The notes beneath the pieces were generated by a model. That model saw only the letters and a program-made list of their open reading frames with translations, did no database searches and was not told the origin of the DNA. Below are positions 18,303-27,048 of a DNA stretch of 64,000 nucleotides, piece after piece. Position numbers and translations under genes: made by a program. Within the stretch, counting starts at the first letter, position 1; each line of letters begins with the position of its first letter. The stretch is from the NCBI GenBank assembly GCA_044507625.1, contig JBIQJE010000002.1, positions 248,001-312,000 of the forward strand, read 5' to 3'. This DNA is from Hyphomicrobium_A sp044507625. Its GTDB lineage: Bacteria; Pseudomonadota; Alphaproteobacteria; Rhizobiales; Hyphomicrobiaceae.

Positions 18303-18321
18303 AAAAACCGTTATCGCCCAA

Positions 18322-18350
18322 TTGACGGGGACCTATTGCTCCGGTACAAC
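18322..18350 (+). promoter_or_regulatory. candidate promoter of the rpsM-rpsK-rpoA-rplQ (alpha) operon
   Basis: TTGACG (18322-18327) and TACAAC (18345-18350) are spaced by exactly 17 bases, a good sigma70-type match. It lies just after the adk stop, giving a predicted leader of about 145 bases before rpsM. Confidence 0.55.
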
Positions 18351-18446
18351 ACCCCGTTCTTAACGCACCTGGGCAATATCCGGTCTGCCGCCAGACGGGC
18401 CGGATTGGTGTGTTTTCGGCGTAGGAACACAGGTTAGCAAGCGACA

Positions 18447-18478
18447 TGCCGTCGGGGCACGTGCCTCCGTTGACGGCA
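18447..18478 (+). promoter_or_regulatory. leader hairpin upstream of rpsM (candidate r-protein operator)
   Basis: TGCCGTC (18447-18453) pairs with GACGGCA (18472-18478), enclosing an inner stem GGGGC/GCCTC around an ACGT loop. It lies just before the GGAGAG ribosome binding site of rpsM. In E. coli S4 represses the alpha operon through structure in this leader; the role here is inferred from position. Confidence 0.4.
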
Positions 18479-18500
18479 ATCGATACCTCAGGAGAGACGT

Positions 18501-18872
18501 GTGGCCCGTATCGCAGGCGTCAACATTCCGACGCAGAAGCGCGTTGTCATCGCGCTGCAATACATTCACGGGATTGGTCCCAAGTTCGCGAAGGACATCT
18601 GCGAGAAGGTCGGTATTCCGGCTGAGCGGCGGGTGCAGCAGCTGACCGACGCCGAGGTCCTGCAGATCCGCGAGACGATCGACCGCGACTACCTCGTCGA
18701 AGGCGATCTCCGCCGCGAGGTGATCACGAACATCAAGCGCCTGATGGATCTCGGCTGCTACCGCGGCCTCCGTCACCGCAAGGGCCTCCCGGTTCACGGC
18801 CAGCGCACGCACACCAACGCGCGCACCCGCAAGGGGCCTGCGAAGCCGATCGCCGGCAAGAAGAAGGCCTGA
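18501..18872 (+). CDS. rpsM: 30S ribosomal protein S13
   Basis: S13, 123 residues, contacts the P-site tRNA and forms bridges to the 50S. GTG start at 18501 after CAGGAGAGAC. MARIAGVNIPTQKRVVIALQ, the YIHGIGPKFAKDIC helix-hairpin-helix and the C-terminal GLPVHGQRTHTNARTRKGPA are diagnostic. First gene of the alpha operon block. Confidence 0.98.
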   Translation: MARIAGVNIPTQKRVVIALQYIHGIGPKFAKDICEKVGIPAERRVQQLTDAEVLQIRETIDRDYLVEGDLRREVITNIKRLMDLGCYRGLRHRKGLPVHGQRTHTNARTRKGPAKPIAGKKKA

Positions 18873-18970
18873 TCGCCCATTTGCTTGGGGAGTGCCGCTC
18901 GGCTGCTCCCCGTTCGCTTGTGACGTATTTCGTATGACGGGCCGCCGGGCGGCCCCTGGAGAGACGACGG

Positions 18971-19375
18971 ATGGCCAAGGACACGACCGCAGCAGGGCGA
19001 GGCAAAGTACGCCGCCGCGAGAAAAAGAACATCACGTCCGGCGTTGCGCACGTCAACGCCTCGTTCAACAACACCATGATCACGATCACCGACGCCCAGG
19101 GCAACACCATCGCCTGGTCCTCGTCGGGCACGAAGGGCTTCAAGGGCTCGCGCAAGTCGACGCCGTACGCCGCGCAGGTTGCCGCCGAGGATGCCGGCCG
19201 CAAGGCGCAGGAGCACGGCATGAAGATCCTCGAGGTCGAGGTTTGTGGTCCTGGCTCGGGCCGCGAGTCGGCTCTGCGCGCTTTGCAGGCAGTCGGCTTC
19301 CAGATCACCTCTATCCGTGACGTGACGCCTATTCCGCACAACGGTTGCCGGCCGCGTAAGCGCCGGCGCGTCTGA
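18971..19375 (+). CDS. rpsK: 30S ribosomal protein S11
   Basis: S11, 134 residues, lies on the 30S platform. The core KNITSGVAHVNASFNNTMIT followed by ITDAQGNTIAWSSSGTKGFK and the end PIPHNGCRPRKRRRV are diagnostic. The 98-base gap after rpsM contains a GGGCCG/CGGCCC hairpin (18939-18955) with no T tract. The N-terminus is slightly longer than in E. coli; GGAGAGACGACGG supports this ATG. Confidence 0.98.
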   Translation: MAKDTTAAGRGKVRRREKKNITSGVAHVNASFNNTMITITDAQGNTIAWSSSGTKGFKGSRKSTPYAAQVAAEDAGRKAQEHGMKILEVEVCGPGSGRESALRALQAVGFQITSIRDVTPIPHNGCRPRKRRRV

Positions 19376-19385
19376 AGAACTTTCT

Positions 19386-19408
19386 CGCGGCGCCGCTTTG
19401 GCGCCGCG
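19386..19408 (+). other. stable hairpin between rpsK and rpoA
   Basis: CGCGGCGCC (19386-19394) pairs perfectly with GGCGCCGCG (19400-19408) around a 5-base loop. It is 10 bases after the rpsK stop and has no T tract, so it may be an RNA-processing or mRNA-stability element rather than a terminator. Confidence 0.45.
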
Positions 19409-19496
19409 CTTGCGTCGCTGTGCAGCCCGCCGGCGACCTTGAATCTATCCTTCGCCTGCGCTCCCGGACGCAGGCGTCAGTTAAGCGAGGCTCCCC

Positions 19497-20522
19497 GTGG
19501 TGAACGTTCTCCAGAAGAACTGGCAAGACCTTATCAAGCCGAACAAGCTCGATGTGGCCTCGGGCCGCGACGGCAGCCGTATCGCCACCGTCGTCGCCGA
19601 GCCGCTGGAGCGCGGCTTCGGTATGACGCTCGGCAACGCGCTGCGCCGTGTGCTGCTGTCGTCCCTGCAGGGTGCGGCCATCAAGACGGTGCAGATCGAC
19701 GGCGTGCTGCACGAGTTCTCCTCCATCCCCTCCGTGCGTGAGGATGTCACCAACATCATCCTCAACATCAAGGAGATCGCGCTGCGCATCCACTCCGAGG
19801 GTGTGAAGCGCATGGTGCTCAAGAAGGAAGGCGGCGGTCCGGTTCGCGCCAAGGACATCGAGGCCGGCCCCGACGTCGAGATCCTCAACCCCGAGCACGT
19901 GATCTGCACCCTCGACCAGGGCGCTTCGATCCGCATGGAATTCACCGCCGACATGGGCAAGGGCTACGTTGCGGCCGACCGCAACCGTCCCGAGGACGCC
20001 CCGATCGGACTGATCCCGGTCGACAGCCTCTACAGCCCGGTGAAGAAGGTTTCCTACAAGGTCGAGAACACCCGCGAGGGCCAGATCCTCGACTATGACA
20101 AGCTGACGATGACGGTCGAGACCGATGGCTCGGTGTCGCCTGAGGATGCCATCGCGCTGGCCGCGCGCATCCTGCAGGACCAGCTCGCGGTGTTCATCAA
20201 CTTCGAGGAGCCGAAGAAGGCCGTCGAGGAGACCCGTCACCCCGAGCTCGCGTTCAACGCCGCGCTGCTCAAGAAGGTGGACGAGCTGGAGCTCTCCGTG
20301 CGCTCCGCGAACTGCCTGAAGAACGACAACATCGTTTACATCGGCGACCTCATTCAGAAGACCGAGGCGGAGATGCTGCGCACGCCGAACTTCGGCCGCA
20401 AGTCGCTGAACGAGATCAAGGAAGTTCTGGCGTCCATGGGCCTGCACCTCGGCATGGAAGTGCCGAACTGGCCGCCGGACAACATCGAAGAGCTGGCGAA
20501 GCGCTTCGAGGACCAGTACTGA
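19497..20522 (+). CDS. rpoA: DNA-directed RNA polymerase alpha subunit
   Basis: RpoA, 341 residues, dimerises to scaffold RNA polymerase assembly. The N-terminal domain (about 1-235) begins with QKNWQDLIKPNKLDV and has EPLERGFGMTLGNALRRVLL; the C-terminal domain (about 255-325), which contacts UP elements and activators, contains LELSVRSANCLKNDNIVYIG and TPNFGRKSLNEIKEVLASMG. Start is one of two adjacent GTG codons (19497 or 19500); both are close to the GCGAGG site. It lies between rpsK and rplQ as usual. Confidence 0.98.
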   Translation: MVNVLQKNWQDLIKPNKLDVASGRDGSRIATVVAEPLERGFGMTLGNALRRVLLSSLQGAAIKTVQIDGVLHEFSSIPSVREDVTNIILNIKEIALRIHSEGVKRMVLKKEGGGPVRAKDIEAGPDVEILNPEHVICTLDQGASIRMEFTADMGKGYVAADRNRPEDAPIGLIPVDSLYSPVKKVSYKVENTREGQILDYDKLTMTVETDGSVSPEDAIALAARILQDQLAVFINFEEPKKAVEETRHPELAFNAALLKKVDELELSVRSANCLKNDNIVYIGDLIQKTEAEMLRTPNFGRKSLNEIKEVLASMGLHLGMEVPNWPPDNIEELAKRFEDQY

Positions 20523-20643
20523 GATTTGAGACGACGTGCGAACTCCGGCGCGTGATGCAAATCGCGACGCCGGGGCCACGGATTAAAATCGAAACGAGGT
20601 GAGGCCGTAGAACCTCCCCGTCAAACAACCAGAGAGAACCGAT

Positions 20644-21072
20644 ATGCGACACAAGAAACTCGGCCGGCGTTTCAGCCGCGACAGCAGCCATCGCCAGGCC
20701 ATGTTCTCCAACATGGCGGCCGCGCTCATCAAGCACGAGCAGATCGTCACCACGCTGCCGAAGGCGAAGGACCTGAAGCGCGTGATGGACAAGTACATCA
20801 CGCTCGCAAAGCGCGGCGACCTCAACTCCCGCCGTCTTGCCGCCAGCCGGCTGCGCGACGAGGATATGGTCAAGAAGCTGTTCGACGTCCTCGCGCCCCG
20901 CTACAAGGACCGAGCCGGCGGTTACACGCGCGTGCTGAAGGCGGGGTTCCGCTACGGCGACAGCGCCCCGCGCGCGGTGATCGAGCTCGTCGATCGCGAC
21001 GAGTCGGTGAAGGGCAAGGAAGACCGCGAGCGCCACGAGGCGCAGGTCGCGGCACAGGCCGCCGAGGCCTGA
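20644..21072 (+). CDS. rplQ: 50S ribosomal protein L17
   Basis: L17, 142 residues, lies near the tunnel exit. MRHKKLGRRFSRDSSHRQAM and the EQIVTTLPKAKDLKRVMDKY segment identify it. The C-terminus adds about 20 charged residues beyond the E. coli protein. It ends the ribosomal supercluster; a strong terminator follows. GAGAGAACCGAT precedes the ATG. Confidence 0.98.
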   Translation: MRHKKLGRRFSRDSSHRQAMFSNMAAALIKHEQIVTTLPKAKDLKRVMDKYITLAKRGDLNSRRLAASRLRDEDMVKKLFDVLAPRYKDRAGGYTRVLKAGFRYGDSAPRAVIELVDRDESVKGKEDRERHEAQVAAQAAEA

Positions 21073-21118
21073 TGGTTCGTCCGGGCGCGCACCGAACGCG
21101 CCGGACTTCGATATAGAG

Positions 21119-21151
21119 AAAAGCCGGTGCGGGTATCCGCGCCGGCTTTTC
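21119..21151. terminator. intrinsic terminator after rplQ
   Basis: AAAAGCCGG pairs with CCGGCTTTT, and an inner GCGG/CCGC pair extends the stem around a GTAT loop. The flanking A and T runs make it usable on both strands. It closes the ribosomal operon and could also end the convergent minus-strand cupin transcript. Confidence 0.9.
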
Positions 21152-21194
21152 GTTTCAGGTGGCCTCCATCGCGGGCGTCTATCCCGGCCATCGA

Positions 21195-21644
21195 TCATGC
21201 GGCGTCGGCGGTCGCGCCCTGAGCTTCCATCAACGCCTTGAATTCGGCCATGCCGAGGGTGGCGATGGTGTTCATGTCGGCGTCGAGAATCTCATAGACG
21301 AGGTCGCCGACATTGCGGTTGCTGAAGAAAGCAATGACATCCTGATCGCCGCCGCCTTCGGTGTGGGGCTCGCCATCGCCGGGCGTCGAGACATAGCTCC
21401 CGACCGGGCGCACCTCCTTCAGCTCACCGTTCGCCCGGTATATGCGCAATTCGCCCTGTAGGACCACGGTGACATAATCGCAGCGGTGGCGGTGCAGGGC
21501 GATCTTCGCGTTGGCGTCGAACTTGAAGAGAATATCGACGATGCGCTTGTCCGCATCGACCGCGCAGATGAAATAGGCGAGGTGGTCGAAGCCTTCGAGC
21601 GTGTGCCAGCGGATGTTTCGCGTATCGAACGGATTGGTGGCCAT
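21195..21644 (-). CDS. cupin-domain protein
   Basis: A 149-residue protein with a cupin-type beta barrel: ALHRHRCDYVTVVLQGEL supplies the metal-binding HxH pair, and GDGEPHTEGG a further His, as in small metal-binding dioxygenase-like or sensor cupins. The start at 21644 was chosen because GGGAGGG lies 5 bases upstream of MATNPFDTRN; the frame extends further but without support. It is divergent from an AraC-type regulator across a 143-base gap, which suggests regulation by that protein. The substrate is unknown. Confidence 0.75.
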   Translation of the reverse strand: MATNPFDTRNIRWHTLEGFDHLAYFICAVDADKRIVDILFKFDANAKIALHRHRCDYVTVVLQGELRIYRANGELKEVRPVGSYVSTPGDGEPHTEGGGDQDVIAFFSNRNVGDLVYEILDADMNTIATLGMAEFKALMEAQGATADAA

Positions 21645-21787
21645 GGTTTCCCTCCCAGCGGGCTGAAGCTTGCTTGGTGGCCTGACGCCGGTGAAAGCCT
21701 GGCCCCATAACGCCAACGTGACTTGTTGGGCTCCCGGCCGCTTGCCATTTTGCGCCAGCATCTCTTCGGTCTCGGACGGCACCTTGC

Positions 21788-22789
21788 ATGGCTCCCCGGC
21801 TTTCCGGCTTCACCCGCGCAAGCTCGCTGGGCCCCATTGCCGATTTCATGGGACGGCAGGGCGGCTGCATCCAGCGGGTGCTCGATGATGTCGATCTTCC
21901 CCTCGGACTGCTGGAGCACCCCGATACGCTTCTTCCGTTGCGGGAGCAGTTTCGCCTGCTTGAGCGTTCCGCGCGCGAGACGGGCGATGACTGCTTCGGC
22001 GCGCGGCTTGGACAAGTGGTGCGCTCCCGCGACCTCAGCCGTTTCGGTGCGTGGGTTTGCGAGGCGCCGACGCTCGGCGGCGCGATTGCCCGTGCGCATG
22101 CCGGGATCAACAGGATGCTGCAGACCTCGACGGTGCTGACCCTCGCGCAACACCGGGAAGGTGTGCGATGGCATATCGAGTTCGTGGAGCCTGAATCCGA
22201 AGGTCGCCACCACAACGAGCTTCTCGGCGTCAGCTATATGATCGATGTGGTCCGCACCTACGCGGGCCGCGCGTGGCATCCCGACACGGTGTTCACGGCC
22301 CTTCCGCGGGGATCGCCGCGCGCTCCGCTCGAAGACATCTTCCGCTGTAACGTTTCCCACGGACACCGCGTGCCCGGCATAGCGTTCGGCGCGGCGCTGC
22401 TCGACTGTGCCAGTGCGGCGGCGGCCGGCCCGGGCGCGGGAGCCAGCGTTGAACCGGGTCTGCCGGGCCAGCAGGACACGCTCGCATCCGTTGCCGCGAT
22501 AACCGACCTCGCCCTGCATGAGGGCCTGCCGCGCGTCGACTGGGTCGCCGCAAAGCTTGGCATGACCCGCCGCTCCCTGCAGCGGCTGCTGACGAAGCAC
22601 GGGACATCCTTCAATCGCCTCGCCGAAGAGGCGCTGATGCGCCGGGCTATTCAGCGCCTCGGCGACGGCGAAGCGGCGATCACCGGCATTGCGCTGGAGC
22701 TCGGATACGCGGACGCGGCGCATTTCACGCGGGCGTTTCGCAGATGGACGGGCATGCCGCCGAGCGTATACCGTCATCGCGCCGCCTGA
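21788..22789 (+). CDS. AraC-family transcriptional regulator
   Basis: 333 residues. The N-terminal half resembles the arabinose-binding-like domain of OruR/ArgR-type AraC regulators (FRLLERSARETGDDCFGARL). The C-terminal ~90 residues hold two helix-turn-helix motifs: VDWVAAKLGMTRRSLQRLL and IALELGYADAAHFTRAFRRW, ending with WTGMPPSVYR, the canonical AraC end. It probably senses a small molecule and controls the divergent cupin and/or the downstream reductase; neither target is proven. An Ala/Gly-rich linker lies near residues 205-225. Confidence 0.85.
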   Translation: MAPRLSGFTRASSLGPIADFMGRQGGCIQRVLDDVDLPLGLLEHPDTLLPLREQFRLLERSARETGDDCFGARLGQVVRSRDLSRFGAWVCEAPTLGGAIARAHAGINRMLQTSTVLTLAQHREGVRWHIEFVEPESEGRHHNELLGVSYMIDVVRTYAGRAWHPDTVFTALPRGSPRAPLEDIFRCNVSHGHRVPGIAFGAALLDCASAAAAGPGAGASVEPGLPGQQDTLASVAAITDLALHEGLPRVDWVAAKLGMTRRSLQRLLTKHGTSFNRLAEEALMRRAIQRLGDGEAAITGIALELGYADAAHFTRAFRRWTGMPPSVYRHRAA

Positions 22790-22837
22790 CGGCGGCAGAC
22801 CGGGCGATGTTGCCAACACTGGCGATCGGAGGCGGGG

Positions 22838-23866
22838 ATGTCAAAGCCGACAGTTCTGGTGACGGGCGCTTCCGGCTTCATCGCCAAACACTGCATCGCC
22901 GAGCTGCTGCGCGAGGGCTATCCCGTGCAGGCGACGCTGCGCAATCCCGCACGGGCGGATGAGACGCGCCGCGCCATTGCGAACGCCGGTGCCGATGCCT
23001 CGACGGTGAGGTTCATCGCCGCCGATCTCCTCTCCGATACCGGCTGGGACGAGGCGGCCGCGGGCTGCACCTATGTGCTCCATGTCGCTTCGCCGTTTCC
23101 GCTCAAAAATCCGCGCAATCCGCAAGACGTGATCCGGCCCGCGCGGGAAGGCGCTCTGCGCGTTCTGAGGGCGGCGACGCGCGCCAGCGTGAAGCGCGTC
23201 GTACTGACATCCTCCATCGTCGCCGTGACGTTGCCCTGGCCCGAGGCTGAGCCCGGGCACGTTTTCGACGAGACGGATTGGAGCAATCCCGGGCGTCCGG
23301 ACGTGACGCCGTACGTCGTCTCCAAGACGGTGGCGGAAAAGGCCGCATGGGATTTCGTCGACGCAACGCCAAGCGCGCCCGAGCTTACGGTGGTCAATCC
23401 GGGCTTCGTGCTCGGTCCCGCCGTCGATGCCGACCTCTCCACCTCCCATGAGGTCATCCGTCTGATGGGCAACGGCTCCTATCCGGTGGCGCCGAAGATC
23501 GGCTTCCCGATCAGCGATGTGCGCGACGTCGTGGTGACGCACATACTGGCGATGATCCACACGGGGGCAGCGGGCCAGCGGTTCCTGTCGGCCAACGGCT
23601 TCCTGCATCTCTATGAGGTGGGGCAGCTGGTGAAGCAGACCTTGCCCGACGTCGGCAAAAAGGTGCCGCGCGGTGAGATGCCGGATTTCCTGGTTCGCGC
23701 GCTGTCCCTCGTCGACCGGCGGCTCAAGGCCGTGCTCGCCGACCTCGGCTTCCCGCGCCCGGTGAGCAGCGCCAAAGCGCAGCAGATGTTGGGCCAGAGT
23801 TTCCGTTCCCCCCAGGAGGCGGTCGTCTCTGCGGCGAGGAGCCTGCGGGAGCAGGGAATTATCTGA
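22838..23866 (+). CDS. NAD(P)-dependent extended SDR (dihydroflavonol-4-reductase/epimerase-like)
   Basis: 342 residues. The Rossmann nucleotide-binding motif TGASGFIAKH is at the N-terminus and the catalytic YVVSK (Tyr-x-x-x-Lys) lies mid-protein, preceded by VVLTSSIVAV. This matches the extended SDR branch of cinnamoyl-CoA/dihydroflavonol reductase-like enzymes common in bacteria, reducing an aldehyde or ketone with NAD(P)H. It starts 48 bases after the AraC gene on the same strand, so the two may be co-transcribed. GGAGGCGGGG precedes the ATG. The substrate cannot be predicted. Confidence 0.85.
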   Translation: MSKPTVLVTGASGFIAKHCIAELLREGYPVQATLRNPARADETRRAIANAGADASTVRFIAADLLSDTGWDEAAAGCTYVLHVASPFPLKNPRNPQDVIRPAREGALRVLRAATRASVKRVVLTSSIVAVTLPWPEAEPGHVFDETDWSNPGRPDVTPYVVSKTVAEKAAWDFVDATPSAPELTVVNPGFVLGPAVDADLSTSHEVIRLMGNGSYPVAPKIGFPISDVRDVVVTHILAMIHTGAAGQRFLSANGFLHLYEVGQLVKQTLPDVGKKVPRGEMPDFLVRALSLVDRRLKAVLADLGFPRPVSSAKAQQMLGQSFRSPQEAVVSAARSLREQGII

Positions 23867-24084
23867 GGCGCCCACAAGGGCCCCGGCCGGCCTCCCTGAA
23901 ACCGCCGAAAACTGGCGCTGCGGCGGCTTTTGGCCCCATTTTTCGCCGCATGCCGTCTGCGGGGCACGGCGGAGGGCGCTACAATGGAGGCGCTGTGCTA
24001 TCTGTGCGCCGGAAGGCCCACCGCTTGGACTGGAAAGCGGGGCTATCCCGTTCGACATAACCATCGAGGATCGAAATCATTCGC

Positions 24085-25539
24085 ATGAGCATGCCGACGA
24101 CAACACCGACCCATGCGGGCTTCAGGTCCGCCGCGCTGGCGCTGGCCGGGCTCGCTCTTATCGCATCGTTTCTTTTCCCGCGCGAAGCAATCGCGCAATT
24201 GCGGCAAGCGCCGCCCACGCGGGAAGCGATGCAGTATTCGTTCTCGCCCATCGTGAAGAAGGCGGCTCCAGCCGTCGTGAACGTTTACGTGCGCTCGCGC
24301 GTGCGCACCGCGGTTTCGCCCTTCGCGAACGATCCGTTCTTCCAGCGCTTCTTCGGCGGCCGCGGCGGCTTCGGCCTGCCACAGGAGCGGATCCAGTCTT
24401 CACTAGGGTCGGGCGTAATCATCAGCCCCGACGGCGTCATCGTCACCAACACGCACGTCGTGAAGGGAGGCACCGATACGCAGATCCGCGTCGCGCTTTC
24501 CGACAAGCGGGAATATGACGCGCGCATCGTCGCGCAGGACGAGCGCACCGACCTCGCCGTCCTCAAGATCGAGAAGGGCGGCAACGACTTTCCCTTCCTG
24601 CAATTCGCCGACAGCGATGAGCTCGAGGTCGGCGATCTCGTGCTCGCCATCGGTAATCCGTTCGGCGTCGGTCAGACGGTGACCAGCGGCATCATCTCCG
24701 CGCTCGCCCGCACGGAGATGGCGCAGTCCGACACGCAGGTGTTCCTGCAGACGGATGCCGCGATCAATCCCGGCAATTCGGGTGGCGCGCTCGTCGACAT
24801 GCAAGGCCGGCTCATCGGCATCAACACGATGATTTTCTCCCAGTCGGGCGGCTCGGTGGGCATAGGCTTCGCCATCCCCTCGAACCTCGTGCGCTTCTAT
24901 GCGGACAACGCCATCGCCGGACGCAAGATCGAGCGGCCGTGGCTCGGCGCGCAGCTTGAGACGGTCACGCGCGAGATGGCGCAGACACTGAAGCTCGATC
25001 GCATCTCCGGCGCGGTCGTCGTGCGCCTGACGAACAAGAGCCCGGCCGCGAAGGCGGGCGTGCAGCTCGGCGATGTCATCGTGAAGGTGGACGATTTCGA
25101 CGTGGCCGACTCCCACTCCGTGCACTATCGCCTGACGACACGCGGCATCGGCAATCGCGCGCGCCTCGAAGTCATCCGCGGCGGCCGCCACGTGCCGATC
25201 GATGTCGAGCTGCTGCCGGCGCCGAAGCCCGGCAAGGACGACGTGCGCAATCTCTCGGGCAATCATCCCTTCGATGGCGCGCGCGTCTCCAACATACTTC
25301 CCAGCGTTGCCGACGAGTTTAATATCGACGAGACCGACGGGGTCGTCATCGTCGCGGTCCGCTCCGGAGGCGTCGCCTCCCGGCTCGACTTCCAGCCGGG
25401 CGACGTCATCCTCGAGGTGGGTAACGTGAAGATCACCGACGTCATCATGCTCGATGAATTGACGCGCGAGCCCCAGCGGATCTGGCGCGTCACGATCAAG
25501 CGCGGCGGCCGCGTGATGAAACTGCAGATGGCAGGCTAG
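24085..25539 (+). CDS. degP: DegP/HtrA-like periplasmic serine protease
   Basis: 484 residues. A signal/anchor sequence (ALALAGLALIASFLFP, residues 17-32) directs it to the periplasm. The trypsin-like catalytic triad is His124 (TNTHVV), Asp156 (DERTDLAVL) and Ser232 (NPGNSGGAL). Two PDZ regions follow, around residues 300-390 and 400-480. The family degrades misfolded envelope proteins. It starts 218 bases after the SDR gene and is followed 2 bases later by rarA, so those two form an operon. The order rplQ-degP-rarA-rluC recurs in rhizobia; the cupin/AraC/SDR genes interrupt it here. Confidence 0.93.
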   Translation: MSMPTTTPTHAGFRSAALALAGLALIASFLFPREAIAQLRQAPPTREAMQYSFSPIVKKAAPAVVNVYVRSRVRTAVSPFANDPFFQRFFGGRGGFGLPQERIQSSLGSGVIISPDGVIVTNTHVVKGGTDTQIRVALSDKREYDARIVAQDERTDLAVLKIEKGGNDFPFLQFADSDELEVGDLVLAIGNPFGVGQTVTSGIISALARTEMAQSDTQVFLQTDAAINPGNSGGALVDMQGRLIGINTMIFSQSGGSVGIGFAIPSNLVRFYADNAIAGRKIERPWLGAQLETVTREMAQTLKLDRISGAVVVRLTNKSPAAKAGVQLGDVIVKVDDFDVADSHSVHYRLTTRGIGNRARLEVIRGGRHVPIDVELLPAPKPGKDDVRNLSGNHPFDGARVSNILPSVADEFNIDETDGVVIVAVRSGGVASRLDFQPGDVILEVGNVKITDVIMLDELTREPQRIWRVTIKRGGRVMKLQMAG

Positions 25540-25541
25540 AC

Positions 25542-26858
25542 GTGGCGAATTTGTTCGAAGCTGCCGGATTGGAGAAGGGGGCGCCGCGCCCGCTTCCCGA
25601 CCGCCTGCGCCCGACGAAGCTCTCGGAGGTCGTGGGGCAGGACCACCTCGTCGGTCCCAACGGTACGCTGACGCGCATGCTGAAAAGCGGCCGGCTGCCG
25701 AGCCTCATCCTGTGGGGCCCGCCCGGCTCGGGCAAGACGACGGTCGCCCGGCTGCTGGCGCACGAAACGCACCTCGAATTCGAGCAGCTCTCGGCGATTT
25801 TCTCCGGCGTGCAGGATTTGCGCAAAGCCTTCGACCGCGCCAAGGCGCGCCGCGAGCACGGCAAGGGAACGCTTCTCTTCATCGACGAGATCCACCGCTT
25901 CAACCGTGCGCAGCAGGATAGCTTCCTGCCGTACATGGAGGACGGAACGATCACGCTCGTCGGCGCGACGACCGAGAACCCGTCGTTCGAGCTGAACGGC
26001 GCCGTTCTCAGCCGGGCCTCCGTGCTGGTCTACAATCGTCTCGATGAAGCGGCGCTCGAGATGTTGCTCCAGCGTGCGGAAAAGGAGGAGAAGCGTCCTC
26101 TGCCCCTCGATGCGGATGCACGCGAGGCGCTGGTCGGAATGGCGGACGGCGACGGCCGCTCGGCGATCAACCTCGCCGACGAAGTGTTCGCCGCCGTGGC
26201 GCCAGGGCAGGCGCCGCTCGACCGCAACGCCCTCAGCACGCTCGTGCAGAAGCGCGCCCCCCTCTACGACAAGTCGCGCGAAGGCCATTACAACCTGATC
26301 AGCGCGCTGCACAAGTCGGTGCGCGGCTCCGATCCCGATGCGGCGCTCTATTGGCTCTGCCGCATGCTGGATGGCGGTGAGGATCGGCTATTCCTCGCGC
26401 GCCGGCTCGTACGCATGGCCGTAGAGGATATCGGGCTCGCCGATCCTCAGGCGCTGGTGCAGGCGCTGGCGGCGAAAGATACCTATGACTTCCTCGGCAG
26501 CCCGGAGGGCGAGCTGGCGCTGGCGCAGACGACGATCTACCTCGCGACGGCGCCGAAATCGAATGGCGCGTACGTGGCCTACAAGGCGGCCATGCGCGCG
26601 GCCAAGGAGCATGGCTCGCTGAGCCCACCCAAGCACATCCTCAACGCCCCGACCAAGCTGATGCAGCAGGAAGGCTACGGGGAGGGCTACGCCTATGATC
26701 ACGACACCGAAGAAGGGTTTTCGGGGCAGGACTATTTCCCCGAGGAGTTCGGCTCCCGCCCGCAGTATTACGATCCGCCCGATCGCGGATTCGAGCGCGA
26801 GCTCCGCAAGCGGCTGGCCTACTGGAGCGATTTGAGAGCCAAGCGCAGCGGGAAGTAG
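25542..26858 (+). CDS. rarA: replication-associated recombination protein A (AAA+ ATPase)
   Basis: RarA/MgsA, 438 residues, is a DNA-dependent AAA+ ATPase related to clamp loaders and to eukaryotic Mgs1/WRNIP1; it acts at stalled replication forks. Walker A is GPPGSGKTT and Walker B is FIDEIHRFNRAQQD; the sensor region reads GATTENPSFELNGAVLSR. The C-terminal tetramerisation part includes YDKSREGHYNLISALHKSVR and PKHILNAPTKLM. Start is GTG, 2 bases after degP, with no other credible start. Confidence 0.95.
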   Translation: MANLFEAAGLEKGAPRPLPDRLRPTKLSEVVGQDHLVGPNGTLTRMLKSGRLPSLILWGPPGSGKTTVARLLAHETHLEFEQLSAIFSGVQDLRKAFDRAKARREHGKGTLLFIDEIHRFNRAQQDSFLPYMEDGTITLVGATTENPSFELNGAVLSRASVLVYNRLDEAALEMLLQRAEKEEKRPLPLDADAREALVGMADGDGRSAINLADEVFAAVAPGQAPLDRNALSTLVQKRAPLYDKSREGHYNLISALHKSVRGSDPDAALYWLCRMLDGGEDRLFLARRLVRMAVEDIGLADPQALVQALAAKDTYDFLGSPEGELALAQTTIYLATAPKSNGAYVAYKAAMRAAKEHGSLSPPKHILNAPTKLMQQEGYGEGYAYDHDTEEGFSGQDYFPEEFGSRPQYYDPPDRGFERELRKRLAYWSDLRAKRSGK

Positions 26859-27011
26859 GTCGCGGCGCGCCCCGTCATCGGCGCGTCCGAATAGCTATCT
26901 ATGGGCGTCAGGCGATTGTGATGTGCGCCAACCCTGTGGCCTCTCCGATGCGCTCGCCATGCCGTTTTACCGCCCCGACCGTTGCGGCTTCACGGCCGTG
27001 CGCCGGCAGCC

Positions 27012-27017
27012 TATAAT
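27012..27017 (+). promoter_or_regulatory. TATAAT -10-like hexamer upstream of the Tae4-like gene
   Basis: A perfect TATAAT lies 31 bases before the chosen start in otherwise GC-rich sequence. No convincing -35 box sits at 16-18 bases; the nearest TTGCGG is 24 bases away. A weak promoter call. Confidence 0.3.
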
Positions 27018-27048
27018 GGATGCGCCAGGTGTCGGGAGGGACAGTCCG

